This document shows, in pieces, positions 18,901 to 27,233 of a stretch of 64,000 bases of DNA. A program made the translations under genes and the position numbers. The stretch lies in contig JAAZAN010000111.1 of NCBI GenBank assembly GCA_012514315.1, positions 1 to 64,000 on the forward strand. Reading direction: 5' to 3'. How positions within the stretch are numbered: the stretch's first letter is position 1; every line of letters starts with the position of its first letter. The notes under the pieces were generated by a model. The model was not told the origin of the DNA and ran no database searches. It was given only the letters and a program-made list of their open reading frames with translations. This DNA is from Chloroflexota bacterium (GTDB lineage Bacteria > Chloroflexota > Anaerolineae > B4-G1).

Positions 18901-19127
18901 ACGCTATGCCTCAGGCCGACGCCTATCCAACGTCCTGGTGGGTCGAGGGTGAGGTGATCAGCGAGACGGTGGCGCTACCGCTGGGGGGCGTGGCGGCGGG
19001 AAGTTATCGCATCGCGGTTGGAATGTACGATGAGGACCTTGTTCGACTTCGTGCTATTGGCCCCGATGGTGCGGCAGTCCCCGATGATCGGGTGGTTCTA
19101 CCCGTGGAGGTCAACGTCGAGTTGTGA
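15963..19127 (+). CDS. Polytopic membrane protein, PTPS-related/YfhO-like GT-C
   Basis: A 1054-residue protein different from the GT39 proteins around it. After the first helix it has NTRGGGDSPFLLQRLDQ and then RWMPDAAYGLGYPFFNYYSAL, features of the 6-pyruvoyl-tetrahydropterin-synthase-related membrane family, thought to be GT-C-like. Many helices follow to about residue 440, then a soluble part with LLYWPGWRAQVDG and LPPGEHIVTLRL, then one more helix pair (about 17660-17810). Three consecutive C-terminal modules (about 17920-18250, 18320-18650 and 18750-19070) make it the richest carrier. The ATG at 15963 overlaps the previous stop (ATGA). A 7-G run lies at 16075-16081. Function is inferred only from fold and context. 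Confidence 0.75.
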   Translation: MSVRGGVLSTERAAIILLVLVALLISGPIWGPGMINTRGGGDSPFLLQRLDQVVVNMRSGVFPARWMPDAAYGLGYPFFNYYSALPYYLGGLFVLLGLDILTTLKLIQTLGFVAAALAMFGWMRGHTRSAWAAWLAAVAYTAAPFHLVNVYVRGDSLSEFYAFIFYPLILWGLDRALAATSTQTGAWTRIRSPLSMWSAGFSRSAVWLWPALAYAGLIASHNISALIFSPFVGLYVVCVSLGQRRVAGRMLFTGVLALGMGIVLTAWVSLPALLERASVQSDMLTGGYFHYTQHFRTMDLVQWRPFFVYDIGSTGETPFAMGLAQAVLTIAGGAVLVARVLRRQAGVVDVFILVGLLLSTLMITPLSELAWRHLPLLPTIQFPWRFLSVQALFTAATTVALIPERGPHRGASLAAPIAAMIIAAVLVPLRPERLSINPEDVTTERLQLYELFTENIGTTIRYEWLPRAVAPRPFTSEALIEPDAIPRAIPLDGTESETVLIERGAARSTWRTSGEGGDAAFPLLYWPGWRAQVDGVSTPVWSVEGSGYLALTLPPGEHIVTLRLYPTWTRALAGVVSLCGLLTIVALVIRCREEIDWRPAGIGVAAVLLVVLGLRVMTGRPQPVSQTDLTMDFDRMPYLHHNPAGITFGTVDDVVVRLDGYTLSAEVLAPGDTLAVGMDWAGAAESHIARVRLVSPAVLRHEIMPLAEATCDLGSDDCGLVLLKTPAEIARGVYLLQLSVLAPDGLRVPARSSDEHTYGVLYLKPVRVPDGPALPVETSVLAPYGPAVRLHEATIEAAGSDHIGVSLSWSTRYRIGANYGISLRLLDAQEHAVAVLDTQPGYGFLPTSLWRPGELVDDHYMLALSDGATPGDGYHLLVILYQVSTGEAVGQARLGDFSLPLESAVHIQRPPRSDVLPALEHVVGVDFGGAIRLAGCDFERRDDLARVTLWWQALSSVEEDYTVFVHLFDPRDESVPVQSDAMPQADAYPTSWWVEGEVISETVALPLGGVAAGSYRIAVGMYDEDLVRLRAIGPDGAAVPDDRVVLPVEVNVEL

Positions 19128-21493
19128 GATCCAGAGTCTCGTTCGGGACCCGTGGCGCGTGGTTGGCGGTACTCCTGCTGTTCTGCCTGTTTGTGCAGGC
19201 TGTAGCGCACGCCTTCAGCACCTCAATCACGTTCGATGAGGGGCCGCACCTGGCCGTTGGCTATACCACGCTGCGAACCGGCGACTTTCGACTGCAGCCG
19301 GTACACATCCATCCGCCGCTGGCCAATGTGCTGGCTGCTGCCCCGGTGCTTCTCCAGCGGGATCTTCCCGATCCACGATCTGTGGAGGGCTGGGGAATCG
19401 CGAGTCTATCCGCCATCACCGATGCTGTGGTCTGGCAGTATCCCGATCCCCGCCGGTTGGCGCTGGTAAGCCGCCTGCCGATCATTCTGATGTCGCTGGT
19501 CCTGGGCGCGCTCGTCTATCGGTGGGCGCGCGACGTCTTCGGACCGTGTGCCGGTCTGCTGGCACTGGCATTCTGCGCCTTCGACCCCAATATCATCGCG
19601 CACGGCTCGTTGGTGACAACGGATATGGCCGTAGTGCTGTGGGGGACCGCGGCGCTGTTTCTGACCCACCGGCATCTGCGGGTTGGGCGTAGCTCGTACC
19701 TGGTTGGGGCCGGGCTGGCGTTAGGGTGTGCTCTGGCGTCTAAGGTGTCCGCCATCTCATTGTTGCCGATCGCCGGCGTGCTCTGGCTGGTTGGTCGGCG
19801 CGGGACTTCGTGGCGGAGACGGTGGTTGAATGTGATCGTTCCATCAGCGCTGGCGTTTCTTACGCTGTGGGCGTGCTATGGATTTGAAGTGCGCTTGCTC
19901 ACCGGGCTCCCGATCTCGCTACCCGCAGCGACGCACGTGGATATCTTCCGTTCGCTGCAGAACCACTATGAACTGGGTCATCCGGCCTTTCTGTTTGGGC
20001 AGAACGGTGAGCGTGGATGGTGGTACTACTTCCCCGTCGCCTTCGTACTGAAGACGCCACTGCTGACGTTGGGCCTGACGTTTCTCACGGTGTTGCTAGG
20101 AGTGCGTGCGTTTCTGAGGCGCCTGCATTGGTATTCTGACCTGGGCGAGTATTCCCGCGCGGCGCTATGGCTTGTGCTCGTTCGTCGGTGCGGCGCTCTC
20201 GTGCTGTATCCTCTGGTCTACGTCGCGGCGACACCGTTTAGCAGCGTCAACATCGGCTACCGACATCTGCTGCCGATCCTGCCATTTCTGTTCATTGGCA
20301 TCTCGTCCATAGCGAATTCGGTAGCTCACGTTGCTCGACGTGCATGGCGAATTGCGATCTATGCTGGGTTGGTCGTGGGTCTCGCTGGGATTGTCTGGGC
20401 AGTGTATGGACGATCAGGCTCGCCTGATTACCTGGCATACTTCAACCCGCTGGCTGGCGGGCCCGATGGCGGCTACCGTTTCCTGGTAGACTCCAACCTG
20501 GATTGGGGGCAGAATCTGTGGCAGTTGCGGGACTGGACGCAGGCCCACGATGTTGAGCAGATCTACTACGCCCACTTCAGCCCGGCACGTCCTTCGGTCT
20601 ATGGGATCACGGCGGATTTTCTCCCTCCCGATCCGCGTGCCGTCCCGTTCGCGCTACTCAACCCAGCGCCGGGGTATTACGCGATCGGGGCGACGGTGCT
20701 TCAGGGTGTGTACACGCCGGACGTCAACACGTTCGCATGGTTCCGGACGCACGACCCTGTAGCGCGTCTGGGACATGCGCTCTTTGTCTACCGTGTACCC
20801 GACCGTCCAACGCCGAAGTGGGTGGCGATCTGTGCCGATCCTCAGCCGGCGCTAGCGCCAGAAGCTGTGCGATTGGGGTTGCTTGAGACGCAAGTGGTTT
20901 CATCCACGCGCATCATTCGACTTGAGTGCGAGCAGAGCCGGATCCATCCAGCAGGAGGGGGGAATGGTATGTACGTCCTTGCCGCGGGACAAGAACCGCC
21001 TCTGGACGGCGAACTGGAGGTTCGGGGACGTCGACCCGACGGGACGCCGCAGTATGATGTAGTTCGAACGAAAGGTCCGATCCCAGCTCCGCCGAAGCCT
21101 CTGTCCGTCTCGTTCGAAGGCCCGCTGGAGCTCCTGGGTTTTGAGGTGGACCCCTCTGGATGGGCTACTGACCGAGTGGTCGATGTGCGGACTCACTGGG
21201 TTGTACGGGGCAACGCGATGCGCCCGCTCTCACTAATGGCTCATCTCGTTGGCCCTGATGGCATTCCTGTCGCTATAGGCGACGGGCTTGGGCTGCCCAT
21301 TGACCAGTGGCAACCCGGTGATGTGATTGTGCAGCACCATGAGTTGGCAGTTGACGCTGGCGCATCTCCAGGTGAGTATCGGGTGCAGGTGGGTGCGTAC
21401 TGGCTGGACTCCATGGAACGCTGGCCTGTGTTGGATGGTGGAAATGGCGCCGCCGACCACGTTGTATTGACCATGATCGAAATACCGGACTGA
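19124..21493 (+). CDS. GT39-type membrane glycosyltransferase, 789 aa
   Basis: First of five close paralogs in the window. It has ITFDEGPHLAVGY (acidic pair about residue 37), HIHPPLANVLAA, FDPNIIAHGSLVTTD, NIGYRHLLPILPF and DSNLDWGQNLWQL, all shared by the other four. The C-terminal module (about 21110-21440) has SLMAHLVGPDG, GDGLGLPIDQWQPGD and GAYWLDS. The Cys-containing motif before it (LECEQSRIHPAGG) is diverged from the FDCxQSW form of its paralogs. The GTG start overlaps the previous stop (GTGA). Donor and acceptor are unknown. Confidence 0.85.
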   Translation: MRSRVSFGTRGAWLAVLLLFCLFVQAVAHAFSTSITFDEGPHLAVGYTTLRTGDFRLQPVHIHPPLANVLAAAPVLLQRDLPDPRSVEGWGIASLSAITDAVVWQYPDPRRLALVSRLPIILMSLVLGALVYRWARDVFGPCAGLLALAFCAFDPNIIAHGSLVTTDMAVVLWGTAALFLTHRHLRVGRSSYLVGAGLALGCALASKVSAISLLPIAGVLWLVGRRGTSWRRRWLNVIVPSALAFLTLWACYGFEVRLLTGLPISLPAATHVDIFRSLQNHYELGHPAFLFGQNGERGWWYYFPVAFVLKTPLLTLGLTFLTVLLGVRAFLRRLHWYSDLGEYSRAALWLVLVRRCGALVLYPLVYVAATPFSSVNIGYRHLLPILPFLFIGISSIANSVAHVARRAWRIAIYAGLVVGLAGIVWAVYGRSGSPDYLAYFNPLAGGPDGGYRFLVDSNLDWGQNLWQLRDWTQAHDVEQIYYAHFSPARPSVYGITADFLPPDPRAVPFALLNPAPGYYAIGATVLQGVYTPDVNTFAWFRTHDPVARLGHALFVYRVPDRPTPKWVAICADPQPALAPEAVRLGLLETQVVSSTRIIRLECEQSRIHPAGGGNGMYVLAAGQEPPLDGELEVRGRRPDGTPQYDVVRTKGPIPAPPKPLSVSFEGPLELLGFEVDPSGWATDRVVDVRTHWVVRGNAMRPLSLMAHLVGPDGIPVAIGDGLGLPIDQWQPGDVIVQHHELAVDAGASPGEYRVQVGAYWLDSMERWPVLDGGNGAADHVVLTMIEIPD

Positions 21494-21497
21494 TAGC

Positions 21498-23666
21498 GTG
21501 GACGCGAAGGGTTGGAGTGGGGCTGATTGGGAGTCTGGGGGCATGATGGGGAAGCGAGTATGGAAGTGGGTTGTGATTCCACTGCTGTTCTTCAGTGTAG
21601 CCACCTCGGTGTTGACGTTCCCTATGGTCCTGAATCTGAAGGACGCTGTGCTGGACCCGGCTGATCCAATGCTCAATGCGTGGATTCTGGCGTGGGACGC
21701 ACATATCCTGCCGCGGGATCCCCTGGCGCTGTTTCACGCCAACGATTTCTATCCGTACTCCAACACGTTGGCCTATTCCGAGACACTTCTGGGACAGGCG
21801 CTGTACACGTCACCGCTCATCTGGTTGACCCGGAACCCAATCCTGGCTGTGAATGTTGTATGGTTGATGTCATTCATCACGTCCGGTTGGGGAATGTATG
21901 CACTGGTTTACCATTTCACGCGGCGGACCGGCGCGGCGCTTGTCGCAGGGATGATCTTCGCGTTCAACCCATTTCGTTTCGCGCATCTCGATCACATCCA
22001 GCTTCTCACGGCGCAATGGGTTCCGTGGGCGTTTCTCTTTCTCGACCAGTTGATCAGCCGACGCCGTTGGCGCGATGCTGTCTGTTTCACGTTCTTCCTC
22101 AATCTGCAGGTGCTGTCCTGCTATTACTACGCGTTGTTCCTCGCTGTTGCCGTCGTGGTGCTGCTGGCCGGATACTGGCTGCTGGACCGGAGGCGCTTTG
22201 ACCGCAGGGCCCTGCTTCTTCTACTGATTTCCGCAGGGATCACGCTCACGATACAGGTTCCTTTGAGTATGCCCTATTTCACGGTCTCCAGAGCGATGGA
22301 CTTCGAGCGCTCTTTGGATGATGTCATCCGTGGAGGGGCCGACCTGATGGACTTCATCACTGCCCCAGAGGGAAACCGCCTGTACGGGGATCTGACTGAA
22401 CGGCTGCGGGGAGAGGGGTGGTGGGAGCATGTCACATTTCCCGGCGCTGCTGCGTTTGTGATGGGGCTCATCGGGCTGGTTTGTGGGACGCGTGGTGAGC
22501 CGGGGGCCTGGAGAGCGAGAAGGCTTTACCTGCTTGTCACAGGCGTCTCGCTGGTTCTCTCCCTTGGGCCAGCCCTGCGTCTTGATGGCCGCATGCTGTT
22601 CTCCCCACTCCCGTATCGTCTGCTGTACGAAGCGGCGCCTGGGTTTCGAGCGGTCCGTCAGCCCGCGCGCTTTCATATGTTCACGATGGCGGGCCTCAGT
22701 GTTCTGGCCGGCTTGGGTGTCGCGTCTACTATCGCGCGTATCCGGCGGGCCAGCTGGCACAAGGGGCTCCTTCTGGTACTCGTCGGTCTGATCGGTGTGG
22801 AGAACCTGGCGATTCCTCTAGCGTTCGGCCGCGCGCCGCTGGCGGGAAGCATTCCGCCCGTATACGAATGGCTCGCTGCCCAGCCGGGCACCGAGCCGGT
22901 GCTTGAACTGCCGATCTTGATGGATGTGGGAGCGGTGGAATCGCCGCGGCTGTACTACTCTACGTTCCACTGGAAGCATCTGGTCAACGGATACGGTGGC
23001 TTCTTTCCACCGGTGTATGGTCACTTCCTGTTCTTCGATAGGGAGTTCCCCTCCCAACCCTATCCGTGGATCCTTGGGTTGGGCGTGCGATATGTCGTAC
23101 TGCATCGTTGGCAGTACGATCCGCACGAGCTGGAAGAGATGGATCGCGAGCTAGAAGGGTTTGGGGACCGGTTGCGGTTAGCGGTAGATTGCGGAGACGA
23201 TCAGGTGTATGAGGTCATCCAGCCAGGGACCGGTATGCCCAATCGACCCTTGTCGGATGTGAACTGGGGTGGATATGCCGTGCTCCTGGGGTATGTCCTG
23301 GATCCCCCCACTGTACGGCCAGGGGATCTGGTTGAGGTGAAGCTCTTCTGGCAGCGACGTGATTCGATGGCGGCGGATTACACGGTCTTTGTTCACGTTC
23401 TGGACGATGCTGGAGCGTTGGTTAGCCAGCACGATGGGCAGCCAGTGTACGGAGAGCGTCCGACATCCACGTGGAGACTGGATGAAGTTGTGGTTGATGT
23501 GCATCCAATCGTGATTCCGACGAGTACCTATCCCGGTGCGTATGAGGTGACCGTGGGAATGTATGACCTGGGTACTATGGATCGGTTGCCACTTCATGGG
23601 GTTGATGGTATGATGCTGACGGACTCGCTCCGTCTGGGGCGTCTGCAGGTGATGGATCAAGAGTGA
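21498..23666 (+). CDS. Polytopic membrane protein, GT-C-like, 722 aa
   Basis: After a membrane helix (VVIPLLFFSVATSVLTF) the first loop contains DPADPMLNAWILAWDAH and YPYSNTLAYSE, then alternating hydrophobic segments to about residue 430, and a C-terminal module (about 23270-23600) with DYTVFVHVLDDAG, YGERPTSTWRLDE and VGMYDLG. The first loop lacks the DE pair of the GT39 set, so the catalytic residue is not obvious. It is probably a GT-C relative from another subfamily. The start is uncertain: GTG at 21498 immediately follows the preceding gene, while tandem ATGs at 21543 lie closer to the first helix. Confidence 0.7.
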   Translation: MDAKGWSGADWESGGMMGKRVWKWVVIPLLFFSVATSVLTFPMVLNLKDAVLDPADPMLNAWILAWDAHILPRDPLALFHANDFYPYSNTLAYSETLLGQALYTSPLIWLTRNPILAVNVVWLMSFITSGWGMYALVYHFTRRTGAALVAGMIFAFNPFRFAHLDHIQLLTAQWVPWAFLFLDQLISRRRWRDAVCFTFFLNLQVLSCYYYALFLAVAVVVLLAGYWLLDRRRFDRRALLLLLISAGITLTIQVPLSMPYFTVSRAMDFERSLDDVIRGGADLMDFITAPEGNRLYGDLTERLRGEGWWEHVTFPGAAAFVMGLIGLVCGTRGEPGAWRARRLYLLVTGVSLVLSLGPALRLDGRMLFSPLPYRLLYEAAPGFRAVRQPARFHMFTMAGLSVLAGLGVASTIARIRRASWHKGLLLVLVGLIGVENLAIPLAFGRAPLAGSIPPVYEWLAAQPGTEPVLELPILMDVGAVESPRLYYSTFHWKHLVNGYGGFFPPVYGHFLFFDREFPSQPYPWILGLGVRYVVLHRWQYDPHELEEMDRELEGFGDRLRLAVDCGDDQVYEVIQPGTGMPNRPLSDVNWGGYAVLLGYVLDPPTVRPGDLVEVKLFWQRRDSMAADYTVFVHVLDDAGALVSQHDGQPVYGERPTSTWRLDEVVVDVHPIVIPTSTYPGAYEVTVGMYDLGTMDRLPLHGVDGMMLTDSLRLGRLQVMDQE

Positions 23667-23682
23667 GAGGAGGGTCATACCC

Positions 23683-24762
23683 TTGAAGAGACTCAGGTCG
23701 ATAAGATGGTTGGTCATTTCACTACTGGCATGCACCGTGGTTGCGCTTCCTGCTGCGCAGGCCCATGATGGGAACTTCTATAACTTCGACTGGGAGGACT
23801 TCTGGAAAGAGTACAAAGAGTGGGGATATCCGGACGGGAGCCGTTTGCCCTGCAACGGAAGTGGCGAGTACTCGTGTACCTGGGCGTGGCAACCGTGGTA
23901 TGAGCACGGTACCGACATCCCCCGCTTCGACTCGGAACGGTATGCTGGGCGCACTGTGAGTGGATATGCGCTGATGATGTATTGGTATGGGGGGGGGAAG
24001 AATCTCAACGGCGGCGTGTTCCGCCGCGAGACAGTTCAGCCATGCCACACCTACCGGTTCACGATGTACGCGCGTTCAGGGCTTGAGGCGCAACATCCCC
24101 CTACCACCAATGCCCGGATGCAGGTGGGCATCTCGCCGACCGGCGATTATCCTGACCAAGTGGTGTTAACGCCTGACCGCATTGCTGCGATTACCTGGTC
24201 GGCCCCCAGTAACTCGCAGTATGCTTACGTGAATCAGTCGGTCCAGGCCGAGGCTCAGGGCAATACGATGACGGTCTTCACGCGAGCCGACACCGATCCC
24301 AACAACGAGCCGTACATATATTGGGATGAGGGATCATTCACCGAGGTGACCCGTCAAGGTAATCTAATTGATGCCAGCCAACCTCTGCCGGCGTCCACCG
24401 GGGGAATCTACAACGTGCAGGCAGCGGTGATCAACAGCCAGAGTGCCCAGGTATCGTGGAATACCGGCAGTAGCTCGATGCTTGGACAAGTGCTGTATCG
24501 CCCAGTGGGTTCCACGCAGACGATCAGCCCGACGGACACGATGACCTATCATGTCCACCTCCCCTTCGTCGTTGGTGGAGTGGTGAGCGATTGGCAATAT
24601 TCCCCCGTAGATGCGTGGGGGACTGCCCACGCGATCACGTTGGCGAGCCTTCAGCCAAGCACGATGTATGAGTATATCGTCGTAGCGTATGGGTACACGG
24701 GCGGGGCCTGCGGGACCCTGGTGTCGGAAACATCCGAACCACGGAAGTTCCAGACACCGTGA
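23683..24762 (+). CDS. Secreted protein, carbohydrate-binding-like and FN3-like domains
   Basis: A 359-residue protein with a signal peptide (MKRLRSIRWLVISLLACTVV... cleaved after about residue 27, AQA). An N-terminal domain (about 30-225) rich in Trp and Tyr follows, with WAWQPWYEHG and CHTYRFTMYARSG, then a fibronectin-III-like domain (about 235-359) with AQVSWNTGSSSMLGQVLY. Its layout matches the 502-residue protein starting at 45611, so the two are paralogs. The N-terminal domain resembles carbohydrate-binding modules in shape only; no named family is certain. The TTG start is set by GAGGAGGG upstream. A run of nine Gs (23989-23997) encodes GGG after WYG and could be length-variable. Confidence 0.75.
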   Translation: MKRLRSIRWLVISLLACTVVALPAAQAHDGNFYNFDWEDFWKEYKEWGYPDGSRLPCNGSGEYSCTWAWQPWYEHGTDIPRFDSERYAGRTVSGYALMMYWYGGGKNLNGGVFRRETVQPCHTYRFTMYARSGLEAQHPPTTNARMQVGISPTGDYPDQVVLTPDRIAAITWSAPSNSQYAYVNQSVQAEAQGNTMTVFTRADTDPNNEPYIYWDEGSFTEVTRQGNLIDASQPLPASTGGIYNVQAAVINSQSAQVSWNTGSSSMLGQVLYRPVGSTQTISPTDTMTYHVHLPFVVGGVVSDWQYSPVDAWGTAHAITLASLQPSTMYEYIVVAYGYTGGACGTLVSETSEPRKFQTP

Positions 24763-24773
24763 ACTAGGTCAAC

Positions 24774-27233
24774 ATGCCCGGTGGGAGATTGACTCGCCGT
24801 TGGTCATCCAGTACGGGCGCGCGATGGCTCGCCGTGGCGTTGTTGCTGGTGATGTTCGCCCAGCTGACTGTTGGGGCCCGTCACCTGTCGATGACGTCCG
24901 ACGAGCCATCGCACATTACGGCGGGCATTACCTATCTGGCGACCGGTGAGCTGTGGGTTCCGCCCCGACATGGGCACCCGCCGCTGATCAATGCGATTGC
25001 TGCCTGGCCGCTTCTTCTCCAGCCAGACCTACCCCGGTTTCAGGACCTGGCTGGGTGGGGGAATGACTTCTCCTCGTACGTCCGTGCTACGTGGCCTCTG
25101 TTGGGGCCCATTGAACGGCTGGCATGCATCACCAGACTGCCCATTATACTACTTGCTTTGGTGTTGGGCGCGCTGTTGTTTCGCTGGACCTGCGAACTCT
25201 GTGGACCCGTCGCAGGGGTTCTCGCAGTGTTCTGCATGACCTTCGACCCCAACTTGCTCGGCCACGCCCAGTTGGATACGACGGATCTGGGTATGGCGCT
25301 GACGGGCTTCGCGGCGCTATACGTGAGCTGGAGGATCGCGCTGAACCAACGTGCCCGGAGCTCTCCGTGGTGCCGGGCACGTTGGTCAGGTCCGATAGTC
25401 GCCGGCGTTCTGCTCGGTCTGACGTTGGCGGGGAAAGGTTCCGGCTTCCTGTACGCCCCGGCCATGGTCCTCACACTTGCGTGGGGATACACACCTGCGT
25501 GGTGGTCCCATCGGCGCCTGTCAGGCCTCTGGCGATGGGTTGGTCAGTGCGCGATAATCGGCATCACCGCATTGGCGATCCTCTGGGCGATCTATCGCTT
25601 CGAGGTTGGCCCATTGCCAGGAGGGCGGATTCCCCTGCCCTTTCCCAGCCATATCGGTCTGTGGCGCACCATCCTGCGGGATGCCGAGCGAAGTGCATTC
25701 CTGCGGGGCGAGACGAAAGTGGGTGGTTGGTGGTGGTACTTCCTCTACTCGACGGCGATCAAGACACCTATTCCCTTGTTGCTTGGGATAGTGGCGGTGA
25801 TGGCGGTCGCTTTGAGACAGGGTGCGCGTTGGTGGTGGCGCACGTTGCCGCTTTGGGCATTCCCTGCGATGTATTGGCTGGTAGCGATGCGCAGCAATAT
25901 GAATATCGGACATCGTCACTTGCTGCCTACATACCCGTTTCTGTACATCTTGATCGGGCAACTGGTGACATCCGTTGTCCGGATGCGGAAGAGTGCGAGG
26001 GCCGTCACCGTGGGGATAGTGGCGGTTCTGCTGGTCTGGTACGCTGGCGAGGCAATCGGGATCTATCCGTTCTACCTGGCCTACTTCAATCAACTGGTCG
26101 GTGGGCCCCGGAACGGCTACCGCCACCTGGCCGATTCGAACGTGGACTGGGGGCAATCGTTCATCGCGCTTCGGGAGTGGATGGAGCGAGAGTCCGTTGA
26201 TGTTGTGCGCCTGAGCTACTATACCTATGTCGATCCTTCAGTTTACGGCGTGTGCTATGAGCCGCTGCCGCCTGCACTCGGGGCAACTGAGGATGCCATT
26301 TCACGCTTCGCTCCGCAGCCCGGAATGTACGCGATTAGTGCTACACCGCTCCAGGGTGTGATGACCGCTCAGGCCGATCTCTATGATTGGTTTCGTCATC
26401 GCGAGCCTGACGCTCAGATCGGCTATGGTCTGCTGATCTACGCGGTGCAGCCTGAAGACGTTGCGATCGAGTGGGTCGCTCAATGCTCGATGCCGGTGGC
26501 TCCTCTGTCGCCGGTTGATATCCACTCTGGAGAAGGGAGGCCGGTCCGCATCTCGTACTTCGATTGCACTAAGGGCTGGATCTATCCAACGGGAAGTATC
26601 CGTCCCGGTCACACTATTCTGGCCCGTGACAGCGATACGCTGACGAGGCCCTTCGTGCGCGAGAGGCTGGATAGGGGAAGGCTGGTCTATGAACAGCGAC
26701 TGCCTGGGGATGTGCCTGCCTTTGTGGTGTATGCTCACGATGCGAATGGCGCCGCTATGCCGACGGGGCAGACTGGCTGGGCGGCTCCTTCTGAATGGCC
26801 GCCCGCGCAAGTGACCTCTGAAGGGGATGAGACTCCGCTCCCGGCTGAGTTGGACGGCCCTCTGACGTTTCTGGGGCATTCGGTGAGTTCTGCGCCTCAT
26901 CTCGTGGGGGGGCAGGTCGCTATGGACTCGTACTGGCGCGTCGTGGGCTCTGCCGATGGACGCTGGCTCTCGATCATGGCGCATATCCTCGCGGATGACG
27001 GTCGCCTGATCTCTGGAGATGATGGGCTGGGCGTCCCCATCGATCAATGGCGAGCTGGAGACGTGATCGTCCAGCACCATGTCATGGAGCTGTCTGCGGA
27101 TGTACTTCCAGGGCGCTACTGGGTGGAGACAGGTGCATACTGGCTGGATTCCCACGAACGTTGGGGTGTTCTCAAGAATGGCCATGCAGTGGGCGATCGT
27201 CTGATTGTAGGAGAGATACGGGTTGAGCCATGA
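24774..27233 (+). CDS. GT39-type membrane glycosyltransferase, 819 aa
   Basis: Second of the five paralogs. It has MTSDEPSHITAGITYL, HGHPPLINAIAA, FDPNLLGHAQLDTTD, NIGHRHLLPTYPF and DSNVDWGQSFIAL. Before the C-terminal module it carries FDCTKGWIYPTG, a variant of the FDCxQSWLYPxG motif. The module (about 26860-27170) reads SIMAHILADDG, GDDGLGVPIDQWRAGD and GAYWLDSHERW. The ATG has only a weak AGG upstream. Residues of the first loop acidic pair lie near position 43. It overlaps the next gene by 11 bases. Confidence 0.85.
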   Translation: MPGGRLTRRWSSSTGARWLAVALLLVMFAQLTVGARHLSMTSDEPSHITAGITYLATGELWVPPRHGHPPLINAIAAWPLLLQPDLPRFQDLAGWGNDFSSYVRATWPLLGPIERLACITRLPIILLALVLGALLFRWTCELCGPVAGVLAVFCMTFDPNLLGHAQLDTTDLGMALTGFAALYVSWRIALNQRARSSPWCRARWSGPIVAGVLLGLTLAGKGSGFLYAPAMVLTLAWGYTPAWWSHRRLSGLWRWVGQCAIIGITALAILWAIYRFEVGPLPGGRIPLPFPSHIGLWRTILRDAERSAFLRGETKVGGWWWYFLYSTAIKTPIPLLLGIVAVMAVALRQGARWWWRTLPLWAFPAMYWLVAMRSNMNIGHRHLLPTYPFLYILIGQLVTSVVRMRKSARAVTVGIVAVLLVWYAGEAIGIYPFYLAYFNQLVGGPRNGYRHLADSNVDWGQSFIALREWMERESVDVVRLSYYTYVDPSVYGVCYEPLPPALGATEDAISRFAPQPGMYAISATPLQGVMTAQADLYDWFRHREPDAQIGYGLLIYAVQPEDVAIEWVAQCSMPVAPLSPVDIHSGEGRPVRISYFDCTKGWIYPTGSIRPGHTILARDSDTLTRPFVRERLDRGRLVYEQRLPGDVPAFVVYAHDANGAAMPTGQTGWAAPSEWPPAQVTSEGDETPLPAELDGPLTFLGHSVSSAPHLVGGQVAMDSYWRVVGSADGRWLSIMAHILADDGRLISGDDGLGVPIDQWRAGDVIVQHHVMELSADVLPGRYWVETGAYWLDSHERWGVLKNGHAVGDRLIVGEIRVEP

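Noticed and set aside
25124-26200. 358-codon open frame within the GT39 gene at 24774
   Set aside because: Same strand, different frame; the GT39 frame carries all conserved motifs and membrane helices.
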